DNA of 64,000 nucleotides from Prochlorococcus marinus XMU1412 (GTDB lineage Bacteria > Cyanobacteriota > Cyanobacteriia > PCC-6307 > Cyanobiaceae). The first letter of the stretch is position 1; each line of letters opens with the position of its first letter. A program made the position numbers and the translations under genes. The stretch covers positions 331,526-395,525 of the forward strand of contig NZ_JAAORJ010000001.1 of NCBI RefSeq assembly GCF_017696315.1, written 5' to 3'. The notes under the pieces are model-generated. The model was not told the origin of the DNA. It saw only the letters and a list, made by a program, of their open reading frames with translations, and made no database searches. This document shows, piece after piece, positions 43,474-52,575 of the stretch.

Positions 43474-43740
43474 TTGAGTTCTGAGCGTTATTTAAACCAT
43501 CCAACATTTGGCATGTTATACCAAGTTTCTCCAGGAAATGATGGGAGAGATATTTATGCGACTTTATACGCTCAAAAAATGTTTTTCTTGGTAGAAGTTC
43601 GACAGAGAGAAGTTTTTTTTGAAGTTATACCTTATTTAGATGCCCGTAACCAGGCCGAACTAAACCTTCAAAAAGCTAAAAGAAAAGGATCTGAAGAACT
43701 ATCTAAATGGGAGAATTTATTTACGCAAACTTTCTTATAA
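43474..43740 (+). CDS. pipX: NtcA coactivator PipX
   Basis: This 88-residue protein starts at TTG 43474. It shows the PipX order: NHPTFGMLYQVSP, the beta segment FFLVEVRQREVFFEVIPYLDARNQAELNL in halves, and a final helical SEELSKWENLF. PipX binds NtcA in 2-oxoglutarate excess or PII otherwise, tying nitrogen status to gene expression. It is directly followed by yggS, the usual cyanobacterial pair; the stop and next GTG are three bases apart. Confidence 0.94.
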   Translation: MSSERYLNHPTFGMLYQVSPGNDGRDIYATLYAQKMFFLVEVRQREVFFEVIPYLDARNQAELNLQKAKRKGSEELSKWENLFTQTFL

Positions 43741-43743
43741 AAG

Positions 43744-44379
43744 GTGAACCCTGCAAATTATTTAAAAATAAAAAATAAAATACCATCCAATGTAAATATT
43801 CTTGCCGTAAGTAAAGGATTTAAAAGTCAAGAAATCAAGACTATTCAAAATATAGGTCAGAACGATTTTGGTGAAAGTAAGGTGCAAGAGGCGTTTGAAA
43901 AACAATTAACCTTAAAAGATCTTAAACAAATAAATTGGCACTTTATTGGAAGAATTCAAAGTAATAAAATAAGAAAAATAGTTCAAAATTTTAAATATAT
44001 TCATTCAGTAGATTCATTTCAAAAGTTGCAAAAGATTTCTAATATTTCACGTGAAGAGAAGAAAAATCCATTAATAATGTTGCAGGTTAAGTTGAGTGAT
44101 GATCCTACTAAAGGAGGCTTTAATCCTGAATTTTTAAATTTGAAATGGAGAGAAATTCAAGAGTTGAAAAATATTTCATTAACCGGTTTGATGACTATCA
44201 ATCCTAAAGGACTTAGCTCTAGAGAAAATTCAGGGTTGTTCAAAAAATGTCGTGCTCTCGCTGATTCTCTCCAACTACCAGATTGTTCCATGGGGATGTC
44301 AGGTGATTGGGAGGAAGCTATTGACGCTGGATCAACTTGGTTAAGATTAGGATCATTGATTTTTGGAGGTAGATCCTAA
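43744..44379 (+). CDS. PLP homeostasis protein YggS family
   Basis: This 211-residue protein begins at GTG 43744. It has LAVSKGFKSQEIK with the PLP-binding Lys, DFGESKVQEAFEK, NWHFIGRIQSNKIRK, IHSVDSF, LMTINPKG, SMGMSGDWEEAI and WLRLGSLIFGGR. The family keeps the cellular PLP pool in balance. Cotranscribed with pipX, as usual in cyanobacteria (pipY position). Confidence 0.95.
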   Translation: MNPANYLKIKNKIPSNVNILAVSKGFKSQEIKTIQNIGQNDFGESKVQEAFEKQLTLKDLKQINWHFIGRIQSNKIRKIVQNFKYIHSVDSFQKLQKISNISREEKKNPLIMLQVKLSDDPTKGGFNPEFLNLKWREIQELKNISLTGLMTINPKGLSSRENSGLFKKCRALADSLQLPDCSMGMSGDWEEAIDAGSTWLRLGSLIFGGRS

Positions 44380-44528
44380 TTAGTTATTTTTTATAAAAAT
44401 CTTATCTATAAACTTGCAGTAAAGTTCAACTAACGTTATTTAAGTATAGGTAGTTTATTCATTTAAAAAATGAATCTATTACTCAAGGTTCTTAAACCTT
44501 AGTAATCAATTTCAAGAGGATTTAAAAG

Positions 44529-45104
44529 GTGTCACTTATTTCTAGATTAAAGGCAGTTGTTGCAGGGGATGAGTATCTCGATGATGATTTTGATGAGTTG
44601 GATTATGCTTCAGAGGATGAATTAAATGATATTAATAATTTCAAACAAAATCCAAAGAATGCAAATGCCCTCGCAAATTCAAACCCATTTGATTTTATGA
44701 ATAACAACAGATCATCAAAAGTAGTTGGTATGCCAGGAATCTCAAATTCATCCTCAGAAGTAAGCTTAATGGAACCAAGAAGTTTTGATGAGATGCCTCA
44801 AGCTATACAGGCATTAAGAGAGAGAAAAACTGTAATACTCAATTTAACTATGATGGATCCTGATCAAGCTCAAAGAGCGGTTGATTTTATTGCTGGGGGC
44901 ACATATGCAATTGATGGACATCAAGAGAGAGTCGGTGAAAGTATTTTCCTTTTTGCTCCAAGTTGTGTAAATGTAACTAGTTCTTCCCCAGAAGAAGCTT
45001 CTCCTTCTTCTGTATCTACAGAAAATACACCACAATATAGTTTGGGCAAAAATACTACTCCTGAACCAGCATGGGGTAATTCTAAATTAAGTGCTTATTC
45101 ATGA
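44529..45104 (+). CDS. sepF: Cell division protein SepF
   Basis: This 191-residue protein starts at GTG 44529. It has an acidic N-terminal tail ([14 protein letters not shown]) and the SepF core [22 protein letters not shown] followed by [11 protein letters not shown], with a C-terminal Ser/Pro tail. SepF anchors and bundles FtsZ at the division site. It precedes proC by seven bases, so the two may share a message. Confidence 0.95.
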   Translation: MSLISRLKAVVAGDEYLDDDFDELDYASEDELNDINNFKQNPKNANALANSNPFDFMNNNRSSKVVGMPGISNSSSEVSLMEPRSFDEMPQAIQALRERKTVILNLTMMDPDQAQRAVDFIAGGTYAIDGHQERVGESIFLFAPSCVNVTSSSPEEASPSSVSTENTPQYSLGKNTTPEPAWGNSKLSAYS

Positions 45105-45111
45105 TTAATCT

Positions 45112-45924
45112 GTGACAGATAAAATTGCGATTATTGGTTTTGGAAATATTGCAAGTGCCATAGTTACCCCTCTATTAGATAACAAATTAATTCAGCCAGA
45201 GAACGTTTTTTGTGTTGTAAATACAGAAAAAAGTTTAGAAAAAATAAAAAAAAATTATAAACATAATATAAATATTTATAAATCAGGTTCTAAAGAGTCA
45301 AAAATAATTTGGGATTGTCAATATAAACTTCTTTCGATAAAACCCCAACAATTAAATGATATAAGTGAGGCCAATCACATAACAAACAAGGACAATTTAA
45401 TAGTTTCAATTCTTGCCGGGGTTTCAATAAATAGACTTGCTCAAAAATTTCCTAATCATAAATGTGTGAGGGTGGTTACAAATATTCCAATAACTATTGG
45501 AAAAGGTTTAACAGGGATTACTTGGGGAGAAGAAATTACAGAAGATCAGAAACAATTTGCAAAAAAATTATTTGAAAATACTAGTAAAATTTATGAATTT
45601 ACTGAAGATTACCTTGATATATTTTTAGCTTTAACTTCATCAGGTCCTGCAATTATTGCTTTAATTATAGAAGCATTAAGTGATGGAGGATTAAGCGGAG
45701 GATTGCCAAAAATAATTTCAGAGGAACTTGTTATGGAAATGATACTAGGAACTATTTGTCTAATAAAGGAAAATAGGCTTACTACTTCTGAGCTTAAAAA
45801 TTTAGTAACCTCTCCAGGTGGAACAACTATTTCTGCTTTAAGGGTTTTAGAAAAAAAGAGTGTAAGGTCAGCATTAATTGAATCAATAGTTTCAGCTAGT
45901 AATCGAAGTAAAGAGTTTCGTTAG
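45112..45924 (+). CDS. proC: Pyrroline-5-carboxylate reductase
   Basis: This 270-residue protein starts at GTG 45112. It has the NAD(P) fold start IAIIGFGNIASAI, SIKPQQL (the usual 'KPQ'), VSILAGVSI, RVVTNIPITIGKGLTGIT, SSGPAIIALIIEALSDGGLSGGL, and VTSPGGTTISALRVLE. It makes the last step of proline synthesis. Its end overlaps the convergent glycosyltransferase gene by four bases. Confidence 0.95.
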   Translation: MTDKIAIIGFGNIASAIVTPLLDNKLIQPENVFCVVNTEKSLEKIKKNYKHNINIYKSGSKESKIIWDCQYKLLSIKPQQLNDISEANHITNKDNLIVSILAGVSINRLAQKFPNHKCVRVVTNIPITIGKGLTGITWGEEITEDQKQFAKKLFENTSKIYEFTEDYLDIFLALTSSGPAIIALIIEALSDGGLSGGLPKIISEELVMEMILGTICLIKENRLTTSELKNLVTSPGGTTISALRVLEKKSVRSALIESIVSASNRSKEFR

Positions 45925-47087
45925 TTTTTTAAATTATCTTTTAAATTCATATAAACTTTTTCAAGTGAATTTATATTTTTAGTAATTGTGTATCTTTCAA
46001 GGATACGTTCTCTAGCTTTTTCTCCAAGATCTTTTGTAAATGAAGGGTGTTCTACAAGAATTGGGATTATAGTTTTTAATTGTGCGGCCACATTATCAGT
46101 TGAAATTACTATTCCTGCTCCATTATCTAAAACTTCACCATCAGCTCCGGCATCTGTAGCTACACAAGCAGTACCAGAAGACATTGCCTCTAAAAGTGAT
46201 AATGATAAACCTTCTACTAAGCTTGGTAAGAAAAATACTTCTGCTATTTGCATTATTGCTACCCTAGTTTCTAAATCTAATTCGGCGCCCCACCAAATTA
46301 ATTTCTCATTACCAAGGTTAGAAAAACTATTTTCTAAAGTTGGCTTCATTGGTCCATCTCCAACAATAACTAATTTGCAATTTTGAGTTTTTGTTTGGCG
46401 CCAAGAACGTAAAAGTGCCTCGATATTTTTCTCATTGGCAATCCTACCCATATATAAGAAGATTCTTTCATTTCCAAGTTTGTTTTTTACCTGATCATAT
46501 TTTTTATTTTTTTCACAAAAAGGTTTCCAAATATTCTCATCAACACCGTTTGGAATAACTATTTGTTTTTCTTTAGGTACTCCTAATTTAGAAAGAACAT
46601 TTTTTTGAAGTTCGGAAAAAATGATTATCTTATCGAACTTTGATAAAGAGGGAGCATAAAGTTGATATGTTAGCTGTTGAGTGCTAGCAGTTAAATTTCT
46701 ATTTTTTGCATCAAATGGTGGGTGAAATGTTCCTATGAGCGGAAGATTAATTTCATCACAAATCTCTGGAAGTCTAAAGTCTAAAGGAGATAAAGTTAAG
46801 CTTGCATGTACTAAATCAGGCTTTAATCTTTCCAAGGATAGCCTTAGCTCTTTTTCTGCTCTTGGTGAGGGTATTGTGTAAACTTGGGACTTAATTAAAT
46901 ATGGAAGACTTACATCAGGGTCATTTGCCAGAAATAATGGTTTTGATGAATTTGAACTAGAAGGATTGTCGAAATGAATGAAACTAACTTTATGACCTCT
47001 AGCCTTTAATTTCTCATTAGTTGAGTTGCCATAAGTTACATTTCCACAAAAAGGAGATTTCTTACCTAACCAGGCAACATGAGCCAC
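45921..47087 (-). CDS. Glycosyltransferase, GT4 family
   Basis: This 388-residue GT-B protein starts MAHVAWLGKKSPFCGNVTYGN. It has the C-terminal donor domain blocks IFLYMGRIANEKNI (about 209-222), KLVIVGDGPM, and EVFFLPSLVEGLSLSLLEAMSSGTACVATDAGADGEV with the Glu of the E-x7-E motif. It transfers a sugar from a nucleotide donor to an unknown acceptor, possibly a cell-surface polymer or glycolipid. It lies alone on the minus strand upstream of a 85-base gap from recO. Confidence 0.88.
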   Translation of the reverse strand: MAHVAWLGKKSPFCGNVTYGNSTNEKLKARGHKVSFIHFDNPSSSNSSKPLFLANDPDVSLPYLIKSQVYTIPSPRAEKELRLSLERLKPDLVHASLTLSPLDFRLPEICDEINLPLIGTFHPPFDAKNRNLTASTQQLTYQLYAPSLSKFDKIIIFSELQKNVLSKLGVPKEKQIVIPNGVDENIWKPFCEKNKKYDQVKNKLGNERIFLYMGRIANEKNIEALLRSWRQTKTQNCKLVIVGDGPMKPTLENSFSNLGNEKLIWWGAELDLETRVAIMQIAEVFFLPSLVEGLSLSLLEAMSSGTACVATDAGADGEVLDNGAGIVISTDNVAAQLKTIIPILVEHPSFTKDLGEKARERILERYTITKNINSLEKVYMNLKDNLKN

Positions 47088-47172
47088 ATTGATTGAATTA
47101 ACTATTTATTAAATTAACAGTCAGAGCACCCAAGATCATAATTTTAAAATTTATTCATAGTTTATGAAAATG

Positions 47173-47958
47173 TTAACTATATATTTCTCTCAACATTTTT
47201 AGTGAAGATAGATCTTTCTCTAGTTGAGTAGAGATCCAAGTTTCAATAATAAATAATATTTTAAGCCAGACTTTTTTAGGTCCCAATAACTCTCCATTAG
47301 ATTTTATTGGTAATTCAGGGAAAAGAAGTCTCTGTAGTAGAGCAACTTCAGATGCATTTATTTTTAGATTACTTTGAGGATCTTCCATAGACGAAAACCC
47401 TTCACTTGGCAAATAATAACAACTCCATTCCCAATTCCCTACAGGCGGAATAATAGGTTCTCCAGTTTTACAGCAATGATGAATCGGTAAATTTATCCCT
47501 CCAATGGCTAATAGATGGATTAAAGATTGAATACTCATTGAGAGCATTTTAATATCCTCTTCTTTGGATTCTTCATACAAATAAATCCTATCAAGATGTG
47601 CAAGAACACAAGATAAATAGTTTTGTTGCTTGTCATTATTACCTACTAATAAAAAAGTTAATTCAGTTATTGCTTGCGCGGCTGCAAGACATTCAATATT
47701 TTTCCCGAGACCAGAATAGCTTTTTAATATTTTAATTTGACGTACAGATTTAAGATTTCTTTTCCCAAAAATCTGGAGACTTAAATATGTTAATGGAGTA
47801 GCTGCGGCAAGGCTACTTTTAGGACGTCTAGCACCAGGTGCCGCTAATCGAACAATCCCTTGCTCATCAGTAAGAATAGTTATTAATCTATCATTCTCGC
47901 CTAATGGAGAAGCTTTGATGCAGAGACCTTCTAGTCTGCACTCACCAGAACCAGACAT
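47173..47958 (-). CDS. recO: Recombination mediator RecO
   Basis: This 261-residue protein has the RecO N-terminal OB-fold with SPLGENDRLITILTDEQGIVRLAAPGARRPKSSLAA and a helical C-terminal part with HLLAIGGINLPIHHCCKTGEPI, where family members hold a zinc-binding Cys cluster (here Cys-Cys). It helps load RecA on SSB-coated gaps. The deoC-like gene stops immediately before its ATG, so it is the last gene of hpf-deoC-recO. Confidence 0.94.
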   Translation of the reverse strand: MSGSGECRLEGLCIKASPLGENDRLITILTDEQGIVRLAAPGARRPKSSLAAATPLTYLSLQIFGKRNLKSVRQIKILKSYSGLGKNIECLAAAQAITELTFLLVGNNDKQQNYLSCVLAHLDRIYLYEESKEEDIKMLSMSIQSLIHLLAIGGINLPIHHCCKTGEPIIPPVGNWEWSCYYLPSEGFSSMEDPQSNLKINASEVALLQRLLFPELPIKSNGELLGPKKVWLKILFIIETWISTQLEKDLSSLKMLREIYS

Positions 47959-48618
47959 TTAAATAACCTTTACTTCTTGAAAAATCTCACAAAAATTAGA
48001 AGTTCCTACGCAACTAATTCCATTATCAAGCAAATCAATAACTTGTGTCAGTTTTTTTATACCACCTACAACTTTGATGTGATTTTGGGAGCCTGTTATT
48101 TTTAATATTTCCGCTACATCATTTACTGTAATAGGGGGTCCAAACCCGTCCCCGAATTGAAAATTTTTTATTCCTAATTCCAAAGATATTTCTATCGCAT
48201 TGTGCAAAACTTCTGTTTTTAGTTTTGATTTATTTATGATTATTGAAACAGGTAATCCTGATAACTTCACTTGCTCAATTTCAGCAGCGAAAGTTTCTAA
48301 GTTTCTTTTGGATAAATTGATAAAGTTTGGGATATATTCAATTCCGTTTGCACCTTTATCTTTTGCAAAATTAACTAATTCTTCAATAAATGTAACTGGC
48401 AAATCTGCTAAAGGGTAGGAAATGAATGCGTTTATGTTTGCACTGTAATTGCTCAAACGGTTTTTAAAATCATCTAAATAATTTAGTGAAGTAGAAATAT
48501 TCTTGATATTATATTTTTTTATTAAATCGCAATTCGCGCAGAAATCTTCCCAAGTTAAATACGGATTAATTATTATTGCATGAATTTTTTCGTTTAATTC
48601 ATATTCAATATTAGGCAT
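47959..48618 (-). CDS. DeoC-like aldolase lacking the Schiff-base lysine motif
   Basis: This 219-residue TIM barrel protein aligns with deoxyribose-phosphate aldolase: SAN-INAFISYPLAD, AKDKGANGIEYIPNF, and IKVVGGIKKLTQVIDLLDNG with GTSN at the end. But the catalytic FIKTSTGFG site is replaced by NFQFGDGFGPP, without Lys, and the usual EIDMV segment reads GIEYI. The second active-site Lys in KVVGG is kept. It is therefore either a degenerate aldolase or has a changed reaction. It is cotranscribed between hpf and recO (0- and 7-base gaps). Confidence 0.8.
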   Translation of the reverse strand: MPNIEYELNEKIHAIIINPYLTWEDFCANCDLIKKYNIKNISTSLNYLDDFKNRLSNYSANINAFISYPLADLPVTFIEELVNFAKDKGANGIEYIPNFINLSKRNLETFAAEIEQVKLSGLPVSIIINKSKLKTEVLHNAIEISLELGIKNFQFGDGFGPPITVNDVAEILKITGSQNHIKVVGGIKKLTQVIDLLDNGISCVGTSNFCEIFQEVKVI

Positions 48619-48625
48619 TTAAAAG

Positions 48626-49210
48626 TTATTTGGATTGAATCAGTCCATAACCTCCATGATTCCTTTTATATATAACTTGAAGATCATTATTTTTCTTGTT
48701 TCGAAAAACATAAAAATCATGATCAATTAGATCTAATTGTTTTCTTGCTTCGTCTGATGAAATTGGAGTCATTTCAAAGTATTTATTTTTTATAGATGGC
48801 TCAGGCAGACTTGCTTCAGTTCCTTCTTTAAATAAAGCTTTATCTAAAAAATTTGATTCCATACTTTCAATTGGTAAAGAATCTTTATTTTTAAATTGTT
48901 TATTATGAATTGTTTTATTGTTTCTTTCTTTGTATTTGCGTAATTTTCTACAAAGTTTATTTGAAACTAAATCAATGCTTGAGTATAGATTTTCAGTTTT
49001 TTCTTCAGCTCTAATTACGGTACCATTTGCAAAAATAGTAACTTCTGCAGTTTGGAACGAGACTCTTGGATTCTTTTCAATTGAAAGGTGTATGTCAGCT
49101 TCTTTAACGATATCCTTATAGTGATGTGTTGCTTTTTCTATCTTTGCCTCAGTATATTCTTTTAATGCTCCAGTGAGCTCAAGATTCTTTCCATGGATTA
49201 AAATTTTCAT
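48626..49210 (-). CDS. hpf: Long-form ribosome hibernation promoting factor
   Basis: This 194-residue protein has the S30AE N-terminal domain (MKILIHGKNLELTGALKEYTEAKIEKATHHY region, then IHLSIEKNPRVSFQTAEV) and a C-terminal dimer domain with FEMTPISSDEARKQLDLIDHDFYVFRN, characteristic of long HPF/LrtA, a light-repressed protein in cyanobacteria. It makes 100S ribosomes under stress or darkness. It diverges from lipB across 44 bases. Confidence 0.95.
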   Translation of the reverse strand: MKILIHGKNLELTGALKEYTEAKIEKATHHYKDIVKEADIHLSIEKNPRVSFQTAEVTIFANGTVIRAEEKTENLYSSIDLVSNKLCRKLRKYKERNNKTIHNKQFKNKDSLPIESMESNFLDKALFKEGTEASLPEPSIKNKYFEMTPISSDEARKQLDLIDHDFYVFRNKKNNDLQVIYKRNHGGYGLIQSK

Positions 49211-49254
49211 AACAAATCTAAAAATATTTACTTACTTTCTAAATCTACTTAAAT

Positions 49255-49905
49255 ATGGATAATAGAACAGCAATAATTAAACAACCTGATAATATTTCTT
49301 CTTTTAATGATGTTTATAAATTACAAAAAGAATATCAGGAGGCATTGATTTTAGATAATTCTAACCCTGATTTTATTTGGATAGGGGAGCATCAACTCTG
49401 CTATACATTGGGGAGAGGATCTAATTACGATAATTTACTATTTTCTCTGAATGATGCTAAATATGATGTTTTTAAGATTGATAGAGGTGGTGAGGTAACT
49501 TGTCATATGCCAGGACAATTAGTTACGTATTTGGTTTTAGATTTGAAAAATTTTAATAAAGATTTAAATTGGTACTTAAGAAAAATCGAAGAAATTATTA
49601 TAAAAATCCTTGGAGTTTTTAATATAGATTGTCACTCTAGAAAAGGGTTTACTGGTGTTTGGATAGGAAATAGGAAAATCGCATCAATTGGAATTGGGTG
49701 TAAAAGATGGATTACGATAAATGGATTTTCAATCAATATTAACTGCGAATTAGAAAACTTTAATAAGATTGTTCCTTGCGGAATAGAAAATTGTCTTATG
49801 GCAAATATGATTGATTACAACAAAAATTTAAATATTCAAGAAGTCAAGAGAATTGTTAAAAAAACCATCGAGGAAGAATTTAATTTTGATTTTATATCAA
49901 AATAG
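49255..49905 (+). CDS. lipB: Octanoyl-ACP:protein octanoyltransferase
   Basis: This 216-residue protein has LipB blocks [20 protein letters not shown] (about 81-100), [34 protein letters not shown] (about 137-170) with the catalytic Lys, and [10 protein letters not shown] with the catalytic Cys near 181. It moves octanoyl groups to lipoyl domains such as the E2 subunit encoded by pdhC nearby. It is 27 bases ahead of the acyl-CoA synthetase gene. Confidence 0.95.
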   Translation: MDNRTAIIKQPDNISSFNDVYKLQKEYQEALILDNSNPDFIWIGEHQLCYTLGRGSNYDNLLFSLNDAKYDVFKIDRGGEVTCHMPGQLVTYLVLDLKNFNKDLNWYLRKIEEIIIKILGVFNIDCHSRKGFTGVWIGNRKIASIGIGCKRWITINGFSININCELENFNKIVPCGIENCLMANMIDYNKNLNIQEVKRIVKKTIEEEFNFDFISK

Positions 49906-49932
49906 AAATTAAAATTTCAAATTCAATTTAAT

Positions 49933-51876
49933 ATGGGTGATTTAGCGTATTGGCCTTCAGCCAAACCTCTTTCTAAAAAAAATAAATTTGCCAAAAATAG
50001 AGATTTTATTAAGAGCCTTGATCATATAGATCAAATTTGGGAAAAATTAAAATTTAAATGTGGTGATGCTTTAGCTGTTTGCGATTTAAGAGGGAAATAC
50101 AAAGAAAAATTTTCTTATTCTGAGCTGGCTGATTTAATAACAAAAGTCTCTTTTTCTTTCGAAAATTATGGTTTAAAAAAGGGGGATGTAGTTACTGTAA
50201 TATCTGAAAATTCTCCAAGATGGCTAGCAGTAGATCAAGGCTTAATGCGAATGGGAGCTATAAATGCAGTGAGAGGTATTAATTCTCCTTCAGTAGAATT
50301 AGACTATATTATTCGGCACTCTAATTCAGTAGGACTAATAGTTCAATCTAAGGAAATTTGGCTAAAGTTAAATAACAAAGAAGAATTAAAAAAAAGACTG
50401 AAATTTATAATCAATTTAGAAGATGAACAATTTGAAGGTTTAATAAGTTGGAGTACATTCATAAGTTCAGGAGAAAAAGAAAATTCACAAAATAATAATC
50501 TTGAAAAATTAAATCCAGAAATTGATGACGTCGCTACTATTCTTTACACTTCTGGGACGACCGGAAAACCTAAAGGTGTGCCTTTGACTCATGCAAATTT
50601 TTTACATCAAATAATCAATTTAGCCTATATCGCTGATCCAGAACCAGGGACCTCTGTATTAAGCGTTTTGCCTATCTGGCATTCTTATGAGAGAAGTGCT
50701 GAATACTTCTTTTTTTCATGCGGTTGTTCTCAATACTATACAATTCCAAAATTTCTTAAAGATGATATTACACAAATAAAACCTGTTGTCATGGCTACTG
50801 TACCGAGACTATGGGAAGCAATACATGATGGTTTTTTTCAGGCTTTGAAAAAAATGCCTTCCAAAAAGCAAAAACTTATTAAGTTTTTGATAAGAAATAG
50901 TTCGTTTTTCAAAAGAAGTCTTAGAAAGATAAGAAATATAGATATAAATCAAATAACTTTTAAATCAAAAATCCCCTTACTGGGTTCTGTTATTAGCCGA
51001 TATCCTTTACATAAATTGTCTACTATTTTTTTATGGCCGAATATTCTTAGACAACTATGCGGAGAAAAACTGAAATTTCCCATTAACGGTGGAGGTGCAT
51101 TGCCAGAACATGTAGATCTTTTTTTTGAATCTTTAGGTGTAGATGTTTTGGTGGGATATGGCCTCACAGAAACTAGTCCAGTATTAACTTGTAGGAGAAG
51201 AGAATTAAATGTTAGAGGATCATCTGGTCAGCCTCTAGCATTTACTGAAATCAAAATAGTGAATGATGATAAAAAAAAGATTCTGAAGTTCAGAGAAGTC
51301 GGGAAAATTCTTGTTAGGGGGCCGCAAGTAATGAAAGGTTATCTTAATAATGAAATAGCTACAAATGATGTTTTATCCAAGGATGGTTGGTTTGATACTG
51401 GTGATTTAGGTTTTCTAATACCAAATGGTTCTCTCTTTATAACAGGAAGAGCCAAGGATACAATAGTGCTATCAAGTGGTGAAAATATAGAACCGAATCC
51501 GCTAGAGACTGAAATCCTTAGTTCTGAATTTATTAATCAGATTCAACTAGTAGGACAAGATAAGAAATGTTTAGCAGCCCTTGTAGTTCCTAATGTCGAA
51601 TTGGTTAAAAGCAAGTTTTTGGAGGAAGACCTTTCAAAATTAAACTTGAATAAGAATATTGGTACATTTTTCAAATCACAAATTAATAATTTGCTTAAAA
51701 GTCGATTAGGAGCAAGATCAGAAGAACAAATATTAGATTGTTATTTTGTTGATGCCTTTACTCTAGAAAATGGGTTGTTAACACAAACTCTTAAACAAAA
51801 AAGAAAAGAAATAGAAAAAAAGTATTCATTGCAAATAGAAAATATGTATGAAAACAAATTTAGTAAGAAAATTTGA
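49933..51876 (+). CDS. Long-chain acyl-CoA / acyl-ACP synthetase
   Basis: This 647-residue AMP-forming enzyme has the P-loop ILYTSGTTGKPKGVPLTHANFL (about 202-222), GYGLTETSPVLTCR (about 413-426), GWFDTGDLGFL and ITGRAKDTIVLSSGENIEP. The size and motifs match FadD/Aas-type synthetases that recycle free fatty acids in cyanobacteria. The same operon position as lipB makes a lipid or acyl-metabolism link plausible. It precedes the ylqD-like gene by 38 bases. Confidence 0.93.
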   Translation: MGDLAYWPSAKPLSKKNKFAKNRDFIKSLDHIDQIWEKLKFKCGDALAVCDLRGKYKEKFSYSELADLITKVSFSFENYGLKKGDVVTVISENSPRWLAVDQGLMRMGAINAVRGINSPSVELDYIIRHSNSVGLIVQSKEIWLKLNNKEELKKRLKFIINLEDEQFEGLISWSTFISSGEKENSQNNNLEKLNPEIDDVATILYTSGTTGKPKGVPLTHANFLHQIINLAYIADPEPGTSVLSVLPIWHSYERSAEYFFFSCGCSQYYTIPKFLKDDITQIKPVVMATVPRLWEAIHDGFFQALKKMPSKKQKLIKFLIRNSSFFKRSLRKIRNIDINQITFKSKIPLLGSVISRYPLHKLSTIFLWPNILRQLCGEKLKFPINGGGALPEHVDLFFESLGVDVLVGYGLTETSPVLTCRRRELNVRGSSGQPLAFTEIKIVNDDKKKILKFREVGKILVRGPQVMKGYLNNEIATNDVLSKDGWFDTGDLGFLIPNGSLFITGRAKDTIVLSSGENIEPNPLETEILSSEFINQIQLVGQDKKCLAALVVPNVELVKSKFLEEDLSKLNLNKNIGTFFKSQINNLLKSRLGARSEEQILDCYFVDAFTLENGLLTQTLKQKRKEIEKKYSLQIENMYENKFSKKI

Positions 51877-51914
51877 TTTGTTCTATCTATATTGAAAAGG
51901 TAATTTAATTTTTT

Positions 51915-52358
51915 ATGGAAACAAAAAACTCAATATCTATAAAGCGCTCAATAGCTATTAAAGCTGTAGTTACACCAACTTGGAAGGAAGATGCTGAAAA
52001 AGAATTAAGTAAAGCAATTTCAAACACTGATCAGCAATTATCGCAACTGGAGAAGGAGGGGCAGCAAATAGTAAATAATATTAGATCCCAATCGGTTAAT
52101 CCTCTAGATCCAAGGGTTCAAGAACAGGTTAGTCAAGTGCAACAACAAGTCGCAGCAAAACGAAATGAAATTGAAGAACAAAAAAGAAATCTACTTCAAC
52201 AACAGAGTCAAGTTCGCGAATTAAAAATGGACGAAATTGTTGATCAAGGGCAAGTGGATAGTTTCTGTGATGTCACTGTGGGAGACAATCTTATTGAGAA
52301 AATGCAGGTCTCGATTACGGTTAAAGATGGAGTTATTCAATCTATAGATAATAATTAA
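51915..52358 (+). CDS. YlqD-family protein
   Basis: This 147-residue protein has an N-terminal strand SIKRSIAIKAVVTPTWKEDAE, then a Gln/Glu coiled coil (about 30-95) and a C-terminal strand region VTVGDNLIEKMQVSITVKDGVI. The order matches YlqD proteins, whose function is unknown. Gln-rich heptads suggest oligomers. Confidence 0.85.
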   Translation: METKNSISIKRSIAIKAVVTPTWKEDAEKELSKAISNTDQQLSQLEKEGQQIVNNIRSQSVNPLDPRVQEQVSQVQQQVAAKRNEIEEQKRNLLQQQSQVRELKMDEIVDQGQVDSFCDVTVGDNLIEKMQVSITVKDGVIQSIDNN

Positions 52359-52480
52359 AGAGAAGATTTAGTATTTTTGATAAATATAAGTAAATCTTAA
52401 TTTCAAAAAGTTTAAATTCTAATCGATCTAAATTATTACTTTCTTAAGTTTTAAGAGTTCCCACTGTGAACATGATTTCG

Positions 52481-52486
52481 TATAAT
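52481..52486 (+). promoter_or_regulatory. Candidate -10 box for pdhC
   Basis: TATAAT at 52481-52486 is preceded by C-G and followed 90 bases later by the pdhC start. No good -35 hexamer is seen at the usual spacing. The gap 52359-52575 contains nothing else recognisable. Confidence 0.4.
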
Positions 52487-52575
52487 TAGAACAAGAGTTT
52501 AAAGGGTTCTTAATCATAAAAACTTTAGGAAGTTTGGTAGAAATCCCTTGAAACTTATGCAATAACAATTTTCTT

